IMG/VR virus record: IMGVR_UViG_3300028008_000105
Coordinates: 1-23,804 of that record
Direction: 5' to 3' (one strand)
Source: a virus
Length of the DNA stretch: 23,804 nt
The position numbers and the translations under genes were made by a program. Numbering within the stretch: the stretch's first letter is position 1; each line of letters begins with the position of its first letter. Positions 16,038-23,804 of the stretch are shown here, one piece after another. The notes under the pieces were generated by a model that had not been told where the DNA came from, did no database searches, and saw only the letters and a list, made by a program, of their open reading frames with translations.

Positions 16038-16883
16038 TTATTTTAATCGTTTTTCTATGTTTTTGAAAACTTCCATACCTTCATCGGTTTTAAACCAAGC
16101 TGCTAATGCAGAGTAAGGATGTTCGTCAAATGGTACTGACATAAGCTTTCTATCTGTTTCACCGTAAGTAAATACTCTTTGGTCTGAAGATAGTCTTATA
16201 ATACCTTGGTTAGTAGCTTTTACGCCTATGTTTCTCAGCTCTACATTTTCGTCTTGAGCTAATTCAATAAATAACATAGGGTTTCTTTTGGCAAATACTA
16301 AAACATCTCTTTTTAGCTCCGTACTACTTAATGCATCTACTTTTGAACCATATTCAACTCTTAATATAGCTTCAATTTGCTCTATGTCTAATTGTTTAGC
16401 CAAAATTAGAGCTTCTATTTCCATTTCAATATAATCAAGTTCATTTTCTGACTCTTGAACTGGGTTGTACTCGTAGTACAATTGATCTTTTAAAGGATGA
16501 TATAGAGATAACAGTTTTTGAAGAGCTACTTGTTGTTTTGGTACGAATAGTTGACCATCTCTGAAAGCTATCCTACCTAAAGTGGCTTCACCTTTTTGTT
16601 CATCTACAAAAGGAGAGTTCATGTTTGTAGCATATCTTAACTCTCTTTGGATTTCTTGCTCTTCATCAAACCATAATAATGGTCTTTTAGCGCTATGTTT
16701 AGATAGTATAGTGAATACCAAAGGTCTTTTGTCTCCTGTTAAAAAGTAAGCTCTGTCCCTTATTTCCCATTTAGGTTTTTTAGGTTTTTCTATTACTTGC
16801 TTTGGAGCTGTAATAACTTCTTGTTCTATAAAAGCCTCAGCTTTCGGTGCAGCCTTAGCCGCTTTTGTTTTTTTAGTTGTCAT
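16038..16883 (-). CDS. Conserved structural-module protein of unknown function, 281 aa
   Basis: The N-terminal 40 residues are a Lys/Ala/Pro-rich flexible arm (TKKTKAAKAAPKAE). The body opens with a beta-like block (WEIRDRAYFLTGDKRPLVF) and a conserved segment at about 86-103 (RYATNMNSPFVDEQKGEA). An acidic helical middle follows (about 140-185) and then a conserved C-terminal half with FAKRNP, ELRNIG and a final AAWFKTDEG motif. I recognise this protein type as recurrent next to the major capsid gene of uncultured marine phages, but not its function. It follows the capsid gene after an 84-base gap containing a terminator hairpin. A head-associated or head-completion role is plausible. Start chosen at the ATG after an AT-rich leader without a ribosome binding site. 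Confidence 0.6.
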   Translation of the reverse strand: MTTKKTKAAKAAPKAEAFIEQEVITAPKQVIEKPKKPKWEIRDRAYFLTGDKRPLVFTILSKHSAKRPLLWFDEEQEIQRELRYATNMNSPFVDEQKGEATLGRIAFRDGQLFVPKQQVALQKLLSLYHPLKDQLYYEYNPVQESENELDYIEMEIEALILAKQLDIEQIEAILRVEYGSKVDALSSTELKRDVLVFAKRNPMLFIELAQDENVELRNIGVKATNQGIIRLSSDQRVFTYGETDRKLMSVPFDEHPYSALAAWFKTDEGMEVFKNIEKRLK

Positions 16884-16897
16884 GATATAATATAATT

Positions 16898-16954
16898 TAA
16901 AAAGTTTAAAAAGTAAATATTACCCCCGTTATTAATACGAGGGTAATTATTTAC
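16898..16954 (-). terminator. Rho-independent terminator or attenuator after the capsid gene
   Basis: The inverted repeat at 16913-16954 pairs GTAAATATTACCCCCG with CGAGGGTAATTATTTAC (plus strand) around a 9-base loop, giving about 15 base pairs with one bulge and one mismatch. In the minus-strand transcript the hairpin is followed by TTTTTAAACTTTTT. It starts 13 bases after the capsid stop codon, so it would cut most transcripts there and make capsid mRNA more abundant than tail mRNA. Partial read-through must occur unless a separate promoter serves the next genes. Confidence 0.75.
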
Positions 16955-16967
16955 ATTAGTTTTACTA

Positions 16968-18416
16968 CTATAGTTGAGTAGATTTCAATAATACGAAGTT
17001 GTTAGCAGCTTGTACGCACAGTGCTCTTTCAGATAAGAAATGAACATTCATTTCATCTGCAGCGCTAGTGTAGTTTCCACCAACTGAACCAGTAATCCAA
17101 GACTTCATCTTACGATCATCAGCTTCAGAAGCTCGGTAACGTACGTGCAAGAATGGTCTTGCAATGTTTTTACCTAAATTCTGATCGTAAACAGTTGAAG
17201 TACCTGCTGGTACAATAATACCATCTATATCATCGATTAATCCTCGAGTAGTAGAATCGTTTAAGTATTTCCAGTCAGTTTTGTAGAAGTCATAAGAACC
17301 TCTTCTAAAACCAGAGAAACCTAGATTTAAAGCCATATCTTCAGAGTTGTTGAATACTCCGTAAGAAGTACCACCAGTTCCGTAAGAATTTTGGAATGCT
17401 AACATGTTGTCGATAGATAAGGAAGTAGCTCTATCTAAGAAAAGCATGTTTTCTTCAATAGCTCCTTGCTTATCTAACTCAGCTAAGATGTCATCAAATT
17501 CAGCAAGACCAGCTCCTCCAGCAGCACCAAAGTTAGCATCGTTGTAGATTAGACCTCTTGTTTCAACAGCTTCGAATAAACCTTCGCTACCTCCGAAACC
17601 TGCACCACCAGCAGAACCAGCAGCGTTTCCTGTGTCTTTAACAGCTTCAACCATCGCCATTTCTAATTGATCTTCGAAACGTAGACGAGCTTCGTGCTCA
17701 GACTTTAAGTACCATAAGTATCCAGAAGCACCGTTTTCGCTAGTTACTTCAACCCAACCGATTTGAGCAGTATCAGAACCATTTACTGTATACTTGTCTC
17801 TAAGTATAATAGGCTTGTTACTGAAAGAAGTAAATTGAGCATCTACGGATTTTCCTCCGTCTGCGCTACCTTTTTTAAACTCAGAACCATATACGAATAA
17901 TTTAGCACCTGATACACTAGTATTAACTCCTGTTAGTAATCCAGCTAAGGTTGCTGATCCGTAAGGGTTTACTTGAACTTCGGTTGCAGAAAGAGCATTA
18001 CCGCCTCCGTCTACATCAAGACTAGCAACTCGAGCTTTGACTACACTAAAACCGTTAGCGATAATAACTGTCATTCCTACTCCAAGTAAGCCTTTGTTAT
18101 CAGCGCTTTGAAGATCGACTTTATTTGTTGCCGCAGTAGCGTCAGCTATAGCTACGTCATCAAAAGCTACGTGTAACCTTCCTTGTTCACTCCAAACAAC
18201 TTGATCAGATGACATAGGCATCTCAGCGCCTACCATACGTAAAAATCCGCTTACAGTTCTGTTTCCAAAACGTTCAACTTCTTTTTCGTATACATCTGGT
18301 AAAAATTGTTTTGTAAAATCCATATCCGCTAAGGATAGGTAATTGTCTCCAAATAGTCCTTGAGTTGGACGTGGAGTTAGGGCGTTTAATTTGGCACCCG
18401 TGTTTGAAATTGCCAT
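16968..18416 (-). CDS. Major capsid protein, 482 aa (HK97-fold type)
   Basis: Length and placement (terminase, portal, scaffold, then this gene) are those of the major capsid protein. Visible features: an N-terminal arm (1-45) with DFTKQFLPDVYEKEVERFGN; the E-rich segment SEHEARLRFEDQLEMAM (about 235-252); Gly/Ala-rich loops at 263-279 (GNAAGSAGGAGFGGSEG) and about 294-303; a conserved middle with NSYGTGGTSYGVF and LNLGFSGFRRGSYDFYKTDW; and a C-terminal block with HVRYRASE and FLSERALC. I recognise these motifs from capsid proteins of uncultured marine podoviruses and, more loosely, crAss-like phages. The leader is A-rich (AAAAAATAAAAAAAC) with no Shine-Dalgarno site, and a terminator hairpin lies just downstream. 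Subunits should self-assemble into the icosahedral head on the scaffold. Confidence 0.85.
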   Translation of the reverse strand: MAISNTGAKLNALTPRPTQGLFGDNYLSLADMDFTKQFLPDVYEKEVERFGNRTVSGFLRMVGAEMPMSSDQVVWSEQGRLHVAFDDVAIADATAATNKVDLQSADNKGLLGVGMTVIIANGFSVVKARVASLDVDGGGNALSATEVQVNPYGSATLAGLLTGVNTSVSGAKLFVYGSEFKKGSADGGKSVDAQFTSFSNKPIILRDKYTVNGSDTAQIGWVEVTSENGASGYLWYLKSEHEARLRFEDQLEMAMVEAVKDTGNAAGSAGGAGFGGSEGLFEAVETRGLIYNDANFGAAGGAGLAEFDDILAELDKQGAIEENMLFLDRATSLSIDNMLAFQNSYGTGGTSYGVFNNSEDMALNLGFSGFRRGSYDFYKTDWKYLNDSTTRGLIDDIDGIIVPAGTSTVYDQNLGKNIARPFLHVRYRASEADDRKMKSWITGSVGGNYTSAADEMNVHFLSERALCVQAANNFVLLKSTQL

Positions 18417-18442
18417 AATTTTGTTTTTTTATTTTTTAATGT

Positions 18443-19672
18443 TTAAGTAATTCTGTTTGATCTATTTTGACCAATTTTAATTTTAAAATCAGAAGATGAA
18501 TCACCCGATATAGATTTATACTTCGTGCCACTTGGTGTGCTTTCGCTAGATAAAGTACCTCTTGGCGACATGTCGACATTCTTTGCCTTTGACATACTTT
18601 CTTTTAGCGCATCAGCTTTACCTTGCTGGTAGAAGTGATTAGCTACTACATCTGGATTCATTGCAGTAAACAAAGACTTGTGATAACCTTTGGCATTTTC
18701 CATTTTGTTAGTTTCTTTGTTAACAAACTTATTTACAAAATTTCCAATATCCATCTGGTTCTCTTTAATCGCATCAGCATCTTTAACATTAAGTCTAAAT
18801 CTCTTTTCTCCTACTTTGTATTCAAAACCTTTGAATTCATTAGAGAAAACCTCATTAGTCTTTTTCTTAAAAAACTTAGCGTTGTCCTCGGCCACTGTCT
18901 GATTTTTATTGTATCGACTGAAAAAATCCATAGCTTTCTGTTGTTCAGGGTTTAATCTAGAACCTGCTTTGATTTCATCATAATATTTAGACTTTAACCC
19001 GTCTAGGTGGTTTTTAGCATCTGCAACTTGCTCTTTTAATGCCAATTTCTTTCTTCTTATATCTCGATCTTCATCGATGTCCTCGTCCCAAGAATACAAA
19101 TCTTCCATTAAGAAAGATCTTTCTTCGTCGTTCAAGTGAGGTTTAGTTTGCTTTAAGTACTCGCTCAATAAATCATTATCACTCATTTTTGAGTAATCTT
19201 TATTTAATTGAACATAATCTTCTAAACTTCCTCCAGTTTCGTGCATGAAGTCAACTACTTTTTGAATGTTTTCTGGAAGTTGAGTTCCTTGTTCTTCTGC
19301 TTTTTCAATAGCTTCTTCGATGTTTTCTTCTAGCTTATCTGCTATTTCTGTAACTTCTTCTAAAGCAATTTCCTGCACAGGACTTTCTTCTACTGTCTCT
19401 TCTACTACTTCTTCAACAGCTTGCTCCTCAACCTCAGCTTTTACTTCAGGTTCAACTTGCGTTTCTACAACTGTTTCTTCAGCAGTTTCTTCAGTAGTTT
19501 TCTCAGTAGGTTTTTCTTGAAAATCCCTTAAATCCAACCTAGCTATTCCATCATCAATTTTTTCTTCTTGCTGAGGTTTAACTGGTTCTTCTACAGCAGC
19601 GACTTCTACCGCCTGTTCTTCGTTTTTGTCTACGATCTCTTCGACCTTTTCGACTTTCTTTTTTTTAGCCAT
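18443..19672 (-). CDS. Putative scaffolding protein, acidic, 409 aa
   Basis: The protein starts with a short Lys-rich tip (MAKKKKVEK) and then a long Glu/Val-rich low-complexity stretch (about 10-145) with repeated VEE, EET and EEV units, probably extended or coiled. The second half (about 150-350) is charged helix, and the end is basic and Ser-rich, finishing with FKIKIGQNRSNRIT, as expected for a scaffold tail that contacts capsid. It sits between portal and major capsid genes, the standard place for a scaffold, and has no membrane segment or enzymatic motif. The plus-strand Ser/Thr-rich reading frame here is only its repeat in reverse. A minor head protein is an alternative. Confidence 0.7.
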   Translation of the reverse strand: MAKKKKVEKVEEIVDKNEEQAVEVAAVEEPVKPQQEEKIDDGIARLDLRDFQEKPTEKTTEETAEETVVETQVEPEVKAEVEEQAVEEVVEETVEESPVQEIALEEVTEIADKLEENIEEAIEKAEEQGTQLPENIQKVVDFMHETGGSLEDYVQLNKDYSKMSDNDLLSEYLKQTKPHLNDEERSFLMEDLYSWDEDIDEDRDIRRKKLALKEQVADAKNHLDGLKSKYYDEIKAGSRLNPEQQKAMDFFSRYNKNQTVAEDNAKFFKKKTNEVFSNEFKGFEYKVGEKRFRLNVKDADAIKENQMDIGNFVNKFVNKETNKMENAKGYHKSLFTAMNPDVVANHFYQQGKADALKESMSKAKNVDMSPRGTLSSESTPSGTKYKSISGDSSSDFKIKIGQNRSNRIT

Positions 19673-19706
19673 AATAAAATATTATAAAATTGTATAGTTG
19701 TTTTGT

Positions 19707-22133
19707 TTATCTTGGATCAAAAGCATTTAATCCAAAACCGCCACCCATTATATCATTACCCGATGACTCGAAGTTTTTAGGTGGACTTTCTTTTTTTCTT
19801 TGATCTATTAATTCAGATTGCTGTGTAGCTTGAATTTTAGTTCTTTCATCTTTACGATCTTCTTTTTGTGATTCACGTTCTTTTAGTATTTCAGTTTCCA
19901 TTTGCTTTAACTGCATGTTTAACTTAAACTCGTGATTCATTAATTCCTTTTTAAGCATGGCCTCTTGTTGCATTTTCTGCATCTCCATTTGGATCTTGCC
20001 TTGCTCTACTTGTATCTTGCTTTGCGATAATGCTTGATTTTTCTGCACTTCTGCTTGAGCAGCTACTTGCTGTGCTTGTGCGTTTGCTTGAGCTTGAGCT
20101 TGGATGTTTTGTTGTTGCATTAACTGGTCTTGCTGTGCTTTCTTTTTCCTTCTTATCTTAAGAACTTGATTAGCAAGCTTTATGTTTTTAATTTCTCTAA
20201 CATCTATAGCATCTTCTAACTCTATACCATTTTTGGCTAATGCTACTTGAATATTGTTTTCAAGCATTTGCTTTTGCTCTTCGTCTGGTGCTAGGTCAAT
20301 AAATATACCAAAGTCGTATAAATGCAGATCGCTCATTTCTCTAAGAGTGGCTACATTGTGTCCACCTATCTTCTGTATAAAGGCATCTTTAGTTGGTGAG
20401 TACTCTATAATATCAGATATTCTTAATGATATAGACTCGGCCAACTCAGCTGTTAAAAATAATCCACTTTGCAATATGTGCCTTGTAGCAGTATTTGAAT
20501 TAGCGGCTGCCATTTTTTGTATACCTACTAAAGCGTTCTTATCTGGAGTACTACCATCACGCGCCTCGTTCAATCCGGTGACATCTCTTATCATTTGTAG
20601 GTAGTAGTTATATGTTTGTATCAGTGAAGCTAATTTAGCTCCTCCTGAGCCGCTCTGTATCTCCTGAATAGGTACTTTACCTGGATTCATATCTCCGTCA
20701 GCAGTCATCGATCTACCAATTATACTACCTGTTTGGAAGAACATGTTTAATGCTTCTTGCGGATTGTAGTTTGTGCCGTTACCTAAATCTATTTCAGCTA
20801 AGCCATCAGCGTCTAAATATATACCATCAGGTATCATACGTGACATTACTTGTTGCAGCTTTAAGTGCGTCAACTGTATCATGTCAGCAAAAGTAGTTAT
20901 CCTGCTTACTAGCGACTCTATACGGCCTTTATACATTCTTGGCGCCACTATTGAATAATTCATTTTAACCTTAGTGTAGTCACTTTTAGGTCTCATCATA
21001 TTTTTAGCTAGCTCCCATTTCAAAAGTTGCTTAGTGCCTAAAATCATAGCTCCTTCATAAAGAACTTCTATCTGCTTAGACATTTTGCCAAATCTCTCTT
21101 CTAGTAGCTCATTAGGTGGGTTGAATTGATCGTCTTTAACTATAACCTTACTAGCACCAGTAGAAGTTTCTTTTACTTTGTATACTTCGTTAGCATAAGT
21201 TTTGAAATTAAAGTATAATACTTGAACTTGATTCCTGTCTATATTAGTAGACTCGACTATGCTTCTATTGTAAAAGCCAGTGTTTTGATAACCCTGCTTA
21301 CTCATTGTTTCTAAATCCTTATCAGTAAGATCTGGAAATTCTTTCTTAAGCTCATTAATAGGTATTGTCTTAATTTCACCTACGTAATATAAATCATCAA
21401 AATATGGCGATTCAGTATATGAATAAACTATATTTGCCGGGTCAACGTAATCTACTTTAACTCCCTCAGACTTTGTAAAAGTATTTTTTACAGCGCCGAT
21501 GCCCAGAACAGTTAAATCGTAGTTGATTCTTTTTCTTATAAGCTCATACCTATTACCTTCAAGTATAGTGTTTATAGCTTGCTCTTCAGCTAGCTCTACT
21601 GCTTGCTTGTAATTTAGCTGCATGTGAAGCTGTAGTTCTTCTTCACTATCTGGCAACTTTTCTGGAGGTGTGCTTGCTATCGATATTCCGAAAGCTTCTT
21701 GTGAAAACTCGTTTAAGTCTCTAGTTTTCATGTCAGCTATAATATCTTCCATATATTTAGTTCTTTTAGAAACTCCATATGGATCTTGAGAATATGCTTT
21801 TATATCAAATGTTCTTTCTGATATTCCGTTAACCACTATGTCAACGAATTTAGGTATGATAGGAATAGGCTTCCAGTCTAAGTTTAAATAACTTAAGTCA
21901 CCATTAATTGATAACTCATCTTTATATTTTTGTATTGATTGTTCTCCTCTGGCATATAGTCTTAACTTGTGAAAAGTGTTTTGATTACTAGCGAAACGAT
22001 TAGTTCCAGAATCTCTATTGAACCATTCGTATTCAATAGCTTTACCGATCTTAAGACCGTATTCTTCTGAAGCTTTCTCTATGTCGCTAACGACTTGACT
22101 AGGAAAATAATGTGATGTAACTGACTCAGCCAT
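19707..22133 (-). CDS. Portal protein, 808 aa
   Basis: The gene starts one base after the terminase stop codon and precedes the scaffold and capsid genes. Its length fits the large portals of crAss-like and P22-type phages. Recognisable blocks are LYARGEQSIQKYKDEL (about 54-69), PIIPKFVDIVVNGISER (about 90-106), the LTVLGIGAVKN segment (about 206-216) and the long helical stem and clip region. The C-terminus (about 665-790) is a very Gln-rich coiled coil (QQQNIQAQAQANAQAQ) with alternating basic/acidic heptads, followed by a short glycine-containing tail. The portal forms the dodecameric DNA entry pore at one vertex and docks the terminase motor. No frameshift or internal stop is seen. Confidence 0.82.
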   Translation of the reverse strand: MAESVTSHYFPSQVVSDIEKASEEYGLKIGKAIEYEWFNRDSGTNRFASNQNTFHKLRLYARGEQSIQKYKDELSINGDLSYLNLDWKPIPIIPKFVDIVVNGISERTFDIKAYSQDPYGVSKRTKYMEDIIADMKTRDLNEFSQEAFGISIASTPPEKLPDSEEELQLHMQLNYKQAVELAEEQAINTILEGNRYELIRKRINYDLTVLGIGAVKNTFTKSEGVKVDYVDPANIVYSYTESPYFDDLYYVGEIKTIPINELKKEFPDLTDKDLETMSKQGYQNTGFYNRSIVESTNIDRNQVQVLYFNFKTYANEVYKVKETSTGASKVIVKDDQFNPPNELLEERFGKMSKQIEVLYEGAMILGTKQLLKWELAKNMMRPKSDYTKVKMNYSIVAPRMYKGRIESLVSRITTFADMIQLTHLKLQQVMSRMIPDGIYLDADGLAEIDLGNGTNYNPQEALNMFFQTGSIIGRSMTADGDMNPGKVPIQEIQSGSGGAKLASLIQTYNYYLQMIRDVTGLNEARDGSTPDKNALVGIQKMAAANSNTATRHILQSGLFLTAELAESISLRISDIIEYSPTKDAFIQKIGGHNVATLREMSDLHLYDFGIFIDLAPDEEQKQMLENNIQVALAKNGIELEDAIDVREIKNIKLANQVLKIRRKKKAQQDQLMQQQNIQAQAQANAQAQQVAAQAEVQKNQALSQSKIQVEQGKIQMEMQKMQQEAMLKKELMNHEFKLNMQLKQMETEILKERESQKEDRKDERTKIQATQQSELIDQRKKESPPKNFESSGNDIMGGGFGLNAFDPR

Positions 22134-22134
22134 A

Positions 22135-23804
22135 CTAATTTTCTATTATTTTTGAATTGTAGCCCGCATTTGCATACTTGACTATATTTAAATTTACTTT
22201 CTTTTTCTCTATACTTTGTTTGGGCGAATACAAATGCCTGTTGCAAGCCATTATGGCTAATCCAGAACTTATCGTGGCATCAAACTTGGTTCTTCTATTT
22301 ATGTCAAACTTAGCCCAATCGTTCAAAGTTTCGTTGAAAGGCATAGAACCAAAACCTTCGTTCTTTTCGCCTACATGGTCATTTATATACATTTCTATAG
22401 CAGCTGCGTGAGCTTGCTTTATGTCTTCACTTGAGTTTGGCATACCACCGATCTCTCTTTCTGTCACAGATAACTTATTCCATACTTTATCTGGTCTATT
22501 CATAGAGAAGCCTCTGTAACCTCTTCTTTTAAAGTAATACAATAATCTTGGCTTATTATTCTCAGCCAATATTGGCATGCCGTAGAATATGCAAGCCATT
22601 AGTACATCTTCAAAAAATATTTCAGCAGTTTGTGGTCTTGCTATATATTCTAAAAAGAACTCATTAGCTGGTGCATCTTCCATACTAAACTTTGTAAGAC
22701 CATGAAGTGATCCCTTAGAACCTTTACCATCAACAGTGCCTGATATATCGTAAGAGTCACAACCAAACGCCCCTACGTGCTCGTTGCCAGGGTGTTTTAC
22801 ATTATTTTTTATTACAACTCTATTTTGTAAGTTACTAGGTGGCACCCAACTAACTTTAAACCTACCTTTCTGATTTGGCATAAATACTACTTTAGTGTCT
22901 TTAACTCCGTTTAGCCACTGAAAGTTTCCAACAGTCAAATCAACTGTTTCCTCGTTATAATCTATTTGCTCGTATATTTTAGTTAAGTTAAATATACTAT
23001 TTTTAGTTTCGTCTCTAAAAGCGTGCTCTTCAGTTCTAGGAAACTGTCTATAAAACTCATTTAATGCGTCTTGATCTGACTTCAAGCCCTCAGCTTCATT
23101 CTGCCAATGGCTAAGTACACCTACGTCGATTATATCTCCATGTGGATCAATAACTTCTCGTTCAGGTGTTTCGAACACAGGTAGTCCATAAGAATCAATG
23201 AATCCCTCGTAGTTCCATTCCATAGGTATGAACAAAGAATAGAGGCCCGAATTTGTCTGTCCATTTCTGTTTCGTTTTGTAACATCTGAATTATTGTAAA
23301 GTTTTTTGAATTCGTTACCACCTTTATCTAATGCGTTGCTGGTTGAACCCATCATGCATTTACCAATAACTCTACTACCTAATCTAAGACAGGTCTTAGT
23401 GACTCGCCAATTATTTAAAATATTGTTAGGTCTTTCCCACTTACCGCTCTCGTCGTGTACTAACAGTCTTAATTTTTCACCGTCATAACTGTTATCACCT
23501 GTATTTTTCCAATCTATGGTTGTATCCAGTCCATCGAGTTCCTCAGGTTTGTCGGTGCTAGTAATGTTCCGTCTTGTAAGTTTAGAAGCGGGGACTCTGT
23601 ACGCAAGCTCGGTCTTTGGTCTGTCCATCCCGTCCTGTATTGGTTTAAAAAAGAATGGATAATTGACTGATATTGGTACAACTTTATCTGTGAACATTTT
23701 CTTGGCGTCTGGTCCAGATTTGGACAATATTCCGAATCGTGCATCTGAACTAATAGTTGCTTGATTAACAGTTTCTCCTGACGCCATAAATGAGAATCCT
23801 GATC
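22135..23804 (-). CDS. terL: Terminase large subunit (N-terminus beyond window)
   Basis: The frame stays open to the right edge. The first in-window ATG (23787) is preceded in frame by SGFSF, so the true start and the Walker A region are missing. Numbering from that Met: Walker B is LRLLVHDE at 106-113, the coupling motif GSTSN at 147-151, and the FYRQFPRTEEHAFRD block follows near 245. The C-terminal RNase H-like nuclease shows GCDSYD (D344 or D347), LAENN (E409) and TKFDATISSG (D503) as candidate metal ligands. The protein pumps DNA into proheads and cuts the concatemer. No small terminase gene is visible, and the portal gene follows after one base. The stop is TAG. Confidence 0.88.
   Translation of the reverse strand, partial: SGFSFMASGETVNQATISSDARFGILSKSGPDAKKMFTDKVVPISVNYPFFFKPIQDGMDRPKTELAYRVPASKLTRRNITSTDKPEELDGLDTTIDWKNTGDNSYDGEKLRLLVHDESGKWERPNNILNNWRVTKTCLRLGSRVIGKCMMGSTSNALDKGGNEFKKLYNNSDVTKRNRNGQTNSGLYSLFIPMEWNYEGFIDSYGLPVFETPEREVIDPHGDIIDVGVLSHWQNEAEGLKSDQDALNEFYRQFPRTEEHAFRDETKNSIFNLTKIYEQIDYNEETVDLTVGNFQWLNGVKDTKVVFMPNQKGRFKVSWVPPSNLQNRVVIKNNVKHPGNEHVGAFGCDSYDISGTVDGKGSKGSLHGLTKFSMEDAPANEFFLEYIARPQTAEIFFEDVLMACIFYGMPILAENNKPRLLYYFKRRGYRGFSMNRPDKVWNKLSVTEREIGGMPNSSEDIKQAHAAAIEMYINDHVGEKNEGFGSMPFNETLNDWAKFDINRRTKFDATISSGLAIMACNRHLYSPKQSIEKKKVNLNIVKYANAGYNSKIIEN

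Noticed and set aside
16884-16912. AT-rich stretch before the 281-residue gene as a promoter
   Set aside because: No convincing TTTG plus TAnnTTTG pair or sigma-70-type pair with correct spacing; the T-tracts are better explained as part of the terminator.
19320-19520. Ser/Thr-rich plus-strand open frame
   Set aside because: It is the reverse complement of the Glu/Val repeat region of the scaffold-like gene, not an independent gene.
20254-20604. 116-residue plus-strand frame with many cysteines
   Set aside because: It is antisense to the well-supported portal gene, and no motif or regulatory signal supports it.
23130-23744. Short alternative frames on the minus strand overlapping the terminase gene
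   Set aside because: The terminase frame contains Walker B, coupling and nuclease motifs in order, so these out-of-frame openings are chance.
23785-23787. ATG at 23787 as the terminase start
   Set aside because: The frame continues upstream to the window edge without a stop, and the Walker A region needed for the ATPase is missing, so this Met is internal.
1-23804. Alternative genetic code (TAG or TGA recoding), known in some crAss-like phages
   Set aside because: All genes have normal lengths with TAA or TAG ends at sensible boundaries followed at once by the next start; no in-frame stop has to be read through.
1-23804. tRNA genes, CRISPR arrays, insertion sequences or attachment sites
   Set aside because: Nearly all bases are in structural genes; no cloverleaf, regular spaced repeats or transposase/integrase motifs were seen by eye.

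Overview
This AT-rich window is a densely packed, one-directional block of phage virion genes. Every gene lies on the minus strand and is read from the right edge towards the left. The gene order is terminase large subunit (5' end cut by the window), portal, acidic scaffold-like protein, major capsid protein, a conserved protein of unknown role, a putative head-tail connector, a tail/connector protein with a fibre-like N-terminus, a 1516-residue tail-stabilisation-type protein, an 822-residue beta-rich appendage protein, a small virion protein, two candidate internal (ejection) proteins, and a giant protein that runs off the left edge. This is the morphogenesis module of a short-tailed (podovirus-like) dsDNA phage. 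From memory of family architecture, not a database search, it best fits environmental crAss-like or related marine podoviruses: an approximately 800-residue portal with a Gln-rich tail, an approximately 480-residue HK97-fold capsid protein, a very large P22 gp10-like tail protein, and giant virion proteins next to it.

Host: none of the 12 visible start codons has a GGAGG-type ribosome binding site. The leaders are A/T-rich (for example the major capsid leader), which is usual for Bacteroidota and their phages. With the low GC this suggests a Bacteroidota host, possibly marine; this is inference. All stops seen are TAA or TAG used normally, and no recoding is needed.

Right part (about 16.9-23.8 kb): packaging and head genes. 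A strong hairpin followed by T-tracts sits just after the capsid gene and is the only clear transcription-control signal; it probably limits read-through into the tail genes. Middle (about 6.8-16.9 kb): neck, tail and appendage genes with gaps of 0-61 bp. Left part (1-6.8 kb): an apparent ejection cassette of a glycine-zipper protein, a hydrophilic 422-residue protein overlapping it by one base, and the giant protein (at least 1605 residues).

The giant protein is the most notable item. It has duplicated YWWKQ and YNPYG-GGG motifs at its N-terminus, hydrophobic Gly/Ala-rich segments in the middle, and a zincin-type HEVGH motif near residue 918. It therefore looks like a multi-domain virion protein that may be delivered into the cell. 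No tRNA, CRISPR array, insertion sequence, integrase or defence gene was seen, and no gene-free stretch exceeds 84 bases.
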